6,278 bases of DNA, taken from NCBI GenBank assembly GCA_017408625.1, contig JAFQUG010000271.1, positions 1-6,278 on the forward strand. The letters are read 5' to 3'. Position numbers and translations under genes: made by a program. The DNA comes from Clostridia bacterium. GTDB lineage: Bacteria > Bacillota_A > Clostridia > Oscillospirales > CAG-272. Shown here piece by piece: positions 4,700-6,278 of this stretch. Below the pieces are notes generated by a model that worked only from the letters and a program-made list of their open reading frames with translations, searched no databases and had not been told where the DNA came from. Every line of letters begins with the position of its first letter. The stretch's first letter is position 1.

Positions 4700-5646
4700 G
4701 CCTTCTTACCTCCCGCTACCAGAATCTTGTGCCTTGTCCAGGAGTCGATATAAGGATTGAGGATATTCATCAGCAGGATCGCAAAGGAGACACCCTCGGG
4801 ATACGTGCCGAAATATCTGATCAAGAACGTGATCATACCCGCTCCAAACGCAAAAATGATCTTTCCCCAAGCGGTCGAAGGAGAGGTCACGTAATCGGTT
4901 GCCATAAAGATCGCACCCAGGAACAAGCCTCCCGAAAGCGTCATGGTCAATGCCATATTCACGTCAAAGCCTTCCATAAACAGGCTTGCAACAAATACGG
5001 TACCGATAAATACAACGGGAATATGCCATGTAATGACCTTGCGCACCAACAAGTACACAAAGCCGATCAGCAGTGCCAGCACGCAGACCTCGCCAATTGC
5101 GCCGCCGCGCAGACCCAAGAACAAATCAAGTATGGAAGGCAGTTGGTCGACAGTCTCTGCGCTCAGAGGTGTTGCCGAGGAAACGGTATCCACGATCACG
5201 GGCAGACCGGCCTTGGCCATAGAGCCGAACGCGATCAGCATAAATACGCGCGCAGCGATCGCGGGGTTGACTACATTGCAACCAATACCGCCAAACAAAC
5301 ACTTGACTACGATGATGGCAAACAAAGAACCGACGACACACTGGAAAATCGTGATGCCGAGATTTTGCTCGACAACAGACAGGTTGAGTGCCAGCAAAAG
5401 ACCGGTCACGGCAGCACTCAGATCACCAACCGTCTGTTTTCTTTTGGTGATCAGGTTGAACAATGCTTCAAATCCGATACAGCTGATCACACACGCTGCA
5501 ATGATAACCAGAGATTTCCAACCGAAGATGATCGTGCCTGCGATCGTGGTGGGCAACAATGCGATCAGCACGTCGAGCATAATGCGTCTGGTGGAATTGC
5601 CGCTGTGAATATGAGGAGAAACGGCAAGCTTTACCTGATTGCTCAT
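4696..5646 (-). CDS. rnfD: RnfD, flavin-carrying membrane subunit of the Rnf complex
   Basis: RnfD is the NqrB-related membrane subunit that carries a covalent FMN and forms part of the ion-translocating core. The 316-residue product starts SNQVKLAVSPHIHSGNSTRR, the usual family opening, and has about eight to ten membrane segments. The flavin-attachment motif is D153-T-V-S-S-A-T-P-L161, with T159 as the candidate FMN site; most members have SGATPL, so Ser replaces Gly here. Other family blocks are GGIGCNVVNPAIAARVF (119-135), GGAIGE (181-186), MATDYVTSP (248-256) and FGTYPEGVSFAILLMN (279-294). The ATG at 5646 overlaps the rnfC stop by four bases, with AAGGAGG at 5663-5657. The gene is complete and of normal length. 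Confidence 0.97.
   Translation of the reverse strand: MSNQVKLAVSPHIHSGNSTRRIMLDVLIALLPTTIAGTIIFGWKSLVIIAACVISCIGFEALFNLITKRKQTVGDLSAAVTGLLLALNLSVVEQNLGITIFQCVVGSLFAIIVVKCLFGGIGCNVVNPAIAARVFMLIAFGSMAKAGLPVIVDTVSSATPLSAETVDQLPSILDLFLGLRGGAIGEVCVLALLIGFVYLLVRKVITWHIPVVFIGTVFVASLFMEGFDVNMALTMTLSGGLFLGAIFMATDYVTSPSTAWGKIIFAFGAGMITFLIRYFGTYPEGVSFAILLMNILNPYIDSWTRHKILVAGGKKA
4709..4714 (-). promoter_or_regulatory. Ribosome binding site of rnfG
   Basis: GGGAGG lies nine bases before the rnfG ATG at 4699, inside the last codons of rnfD. Confidence 0.7.
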
Positions 5647-6278
5647 GACTTATTCTCCTCCTTTGCTTTTTCTTCTCTTAAGAATATCTTAGCCAGCTTA
5701 TTGGTCTGTACCAAGGGGCGGTTGGCGGGACATACGAAGCTGCAGCAGCCGCATTCCATGCAGCCGTTGACAAGCAGCTTGTCCAGTGCTTCAGCATCCT
5801 TTTTATCGTAAGCTCTCAGAATTTCGGCGGGAGCAAGACCAAACGGACATGTGTTGGTGCACTTACCGCAGCGAATGCAGGCCGTAGTCTCGGGAAGCTT
5901 AGCTTCCTTTTCACTCAATGCAAGAATTGCGTTGGTGTTCTTCATGATCGGCGCTTCTGCATTCGGAACGGTAATTCCCATCATAGGTCCGCCATAGATC
6001 AGCTTTGCGGGCTGTGCAGTCAAACCTCCGCAATAGTCAAATACATCCTGCATGGCCGTGCCGATCGGCACGATGACAATCCCGGGCTTTTTTACGGTAG
6101 CACCGTCCACGGTCACGCACTTTTTGACAAGCGGCATGCCTGTCTGCAAATAACCGCCGATCGCAGCAAGCGTGGTGCAATTGATTACGATGCAGCCCAT
6201 ATCAATGGGCAGCTTGCCCACGGGGATCATACGCCCGATCGCCTTATACACAAGTACCTTTTCACCACCCTGAGGATA
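5643..6278 (-). CDS. rnfC: RnfC, NADH-binding Fe-S subunit of the Rnf complex (N-terminus outside window)
   Basis: RnfC is the peripheral cytoplasmic subunit where NAD+ is reduced. The last 211 residues are visible. They start at YPQGGEKVLVYKAIGR, part of the conserved NADH:quinone oxidoreductase 51-kDa-like region (YPxGxEK), so the missing part lies upstream and no start can be chosen here. Further family blocks are GKLPIDMG, VTVDGA (about 56-61 of the visible part) and IYGGPMMG (94-101). Two [4Fe-4S] motifs follow: CIRCGKCTNTCP (134/137/140/144) and CMECGCCSFVCP (173/176/179/183, with an extra Cys at 178). The C-terminal tail is short and charged, ending KAKEENKS, unlike the long repeat-bearing tails of some proteobacterial RnfC. 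The stop codon overlaps the rnfD start. Confidence 0.96.
   Translation of the reverse strand, partial: YPQGGEKVLVYKAIGRMIPVGKLPIDMGCIVINCTTLAAIGGYLQTGMPLVKKCVTVDGATVKKPGIVIVPIGTAMQDVFDYCGGLTAQPAKLIYGGPMMGITVPNAEAPIMKNTNAILALSEKEAKLPETTACIRCGKCTNTCPFGLAPAEILRAYDKKDAEALDKLLVNGCMECGCCSFVCPANRPLVQTNKLAKIFLREEKAKEENKS
5657..5663 (-). promoter_or_regulatory. Ribosome binding site of rnfD
   Basis: AAGGAGG lies ten bases before the rnfD ATG at 5646, inside the last codons of rnfC. Confidence 0.75.

Noticed and set aside
4687..5811. Plus-strand open frame of 374 codons antisense to rnfD and rnfC
   Set aside because: The product is rich in Gln, His, Asp and Arg, as expected from the reverse of membrane-protein codons. 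It has no family features.
6057..6072. 16-bp perfect palindrome CGTGCCGATCGGCACG in rnfC
   Set aside because: It has no loop, lies in conserved coding sequence (VPIGTAM), and one such palindrome in a few kilobases is not surprising by chance.

Overview
The window carries most of an Rnf operon from an anaerobic bacterium of the Firmicutes (Bacillota), probably class Clostridia. The evidence is the gene order rnfC-D-G-E-A-B, a cysteine-rich RnfB of the clostridial type, strong AAGGAGG ribosome binding sites, and downstream NusG-domain-II and Gx-transporter genes. Base composition is roughly balanced rather than AT-rich. This fits gut or sediment Clostridia such as Oscillospirales or Christensenellales better than Clostridium proper, but the genus cannot be read from the sequence. 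Every supported gene is on the minus strand, so transcription runs from high to low coordinates.

Layout, in transcription order. 6278-5643: rnfC, cut off at its N-terminus by the window edge. 5646-4696: rnfD. 4699-3518: rnfG, about twice the usual length. 3528-2827: rnfE. 2830-2240: rnfA. 2223-1396: rnfB. 1409-975: a membrane-anchored NusG-domain-II protein. 962-462: a Gx-family membrane protein. After a 76-base gap comes a lipoprotein gene, 385-1, cut off at its C-terminus. rnfC through the Gx gene are tightly coupled: 4-bp ATGA overlaps, 11- and 14-bp overlaps, or gaps under 20 bp. They almost certainly form one transcript. The lipoprotein has its own near-perfect extended -10 sigma-A promoter, which starts two bases past the Gx stop codon. 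No stretch of 300 bases lacks a gene, and no RNA gene, mobile element or CRISPR array was seen.

How the genes work together. Rnf is a membrane ferredoxin:NAD+ oxidoreductase that couples electron flow to Na+ or H+ export. RnfB takes electrons from ferredoxin, RnfA/E pass them through the membrane, RnfG and RnfD carry covalent FMN, and RnfC reduces NAD+. The NusG-II and Gx genes that follow resemble, from memory, the EetA/EetB pair of Gram-positive flavin-based extracellular electron transfer loci. The last gene encodes a surface lipoprotein whose fold may be FMN_bind-like.

The main unusual points are: an RnfG with two covalent-flavin (SGATxT) sites and a partial third repeat; the EetAB-like pair attached to rnf; the strongly promoted lipoprotein with a palindrome at its transcription start; a perfect 12-bp hairpin at the start of the NusG-II gene; and a four-cysteine tail on RnfE. 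No ApbE flavin transferase, which the flavin sites require, is encoded here, so it must lie elsewhere.
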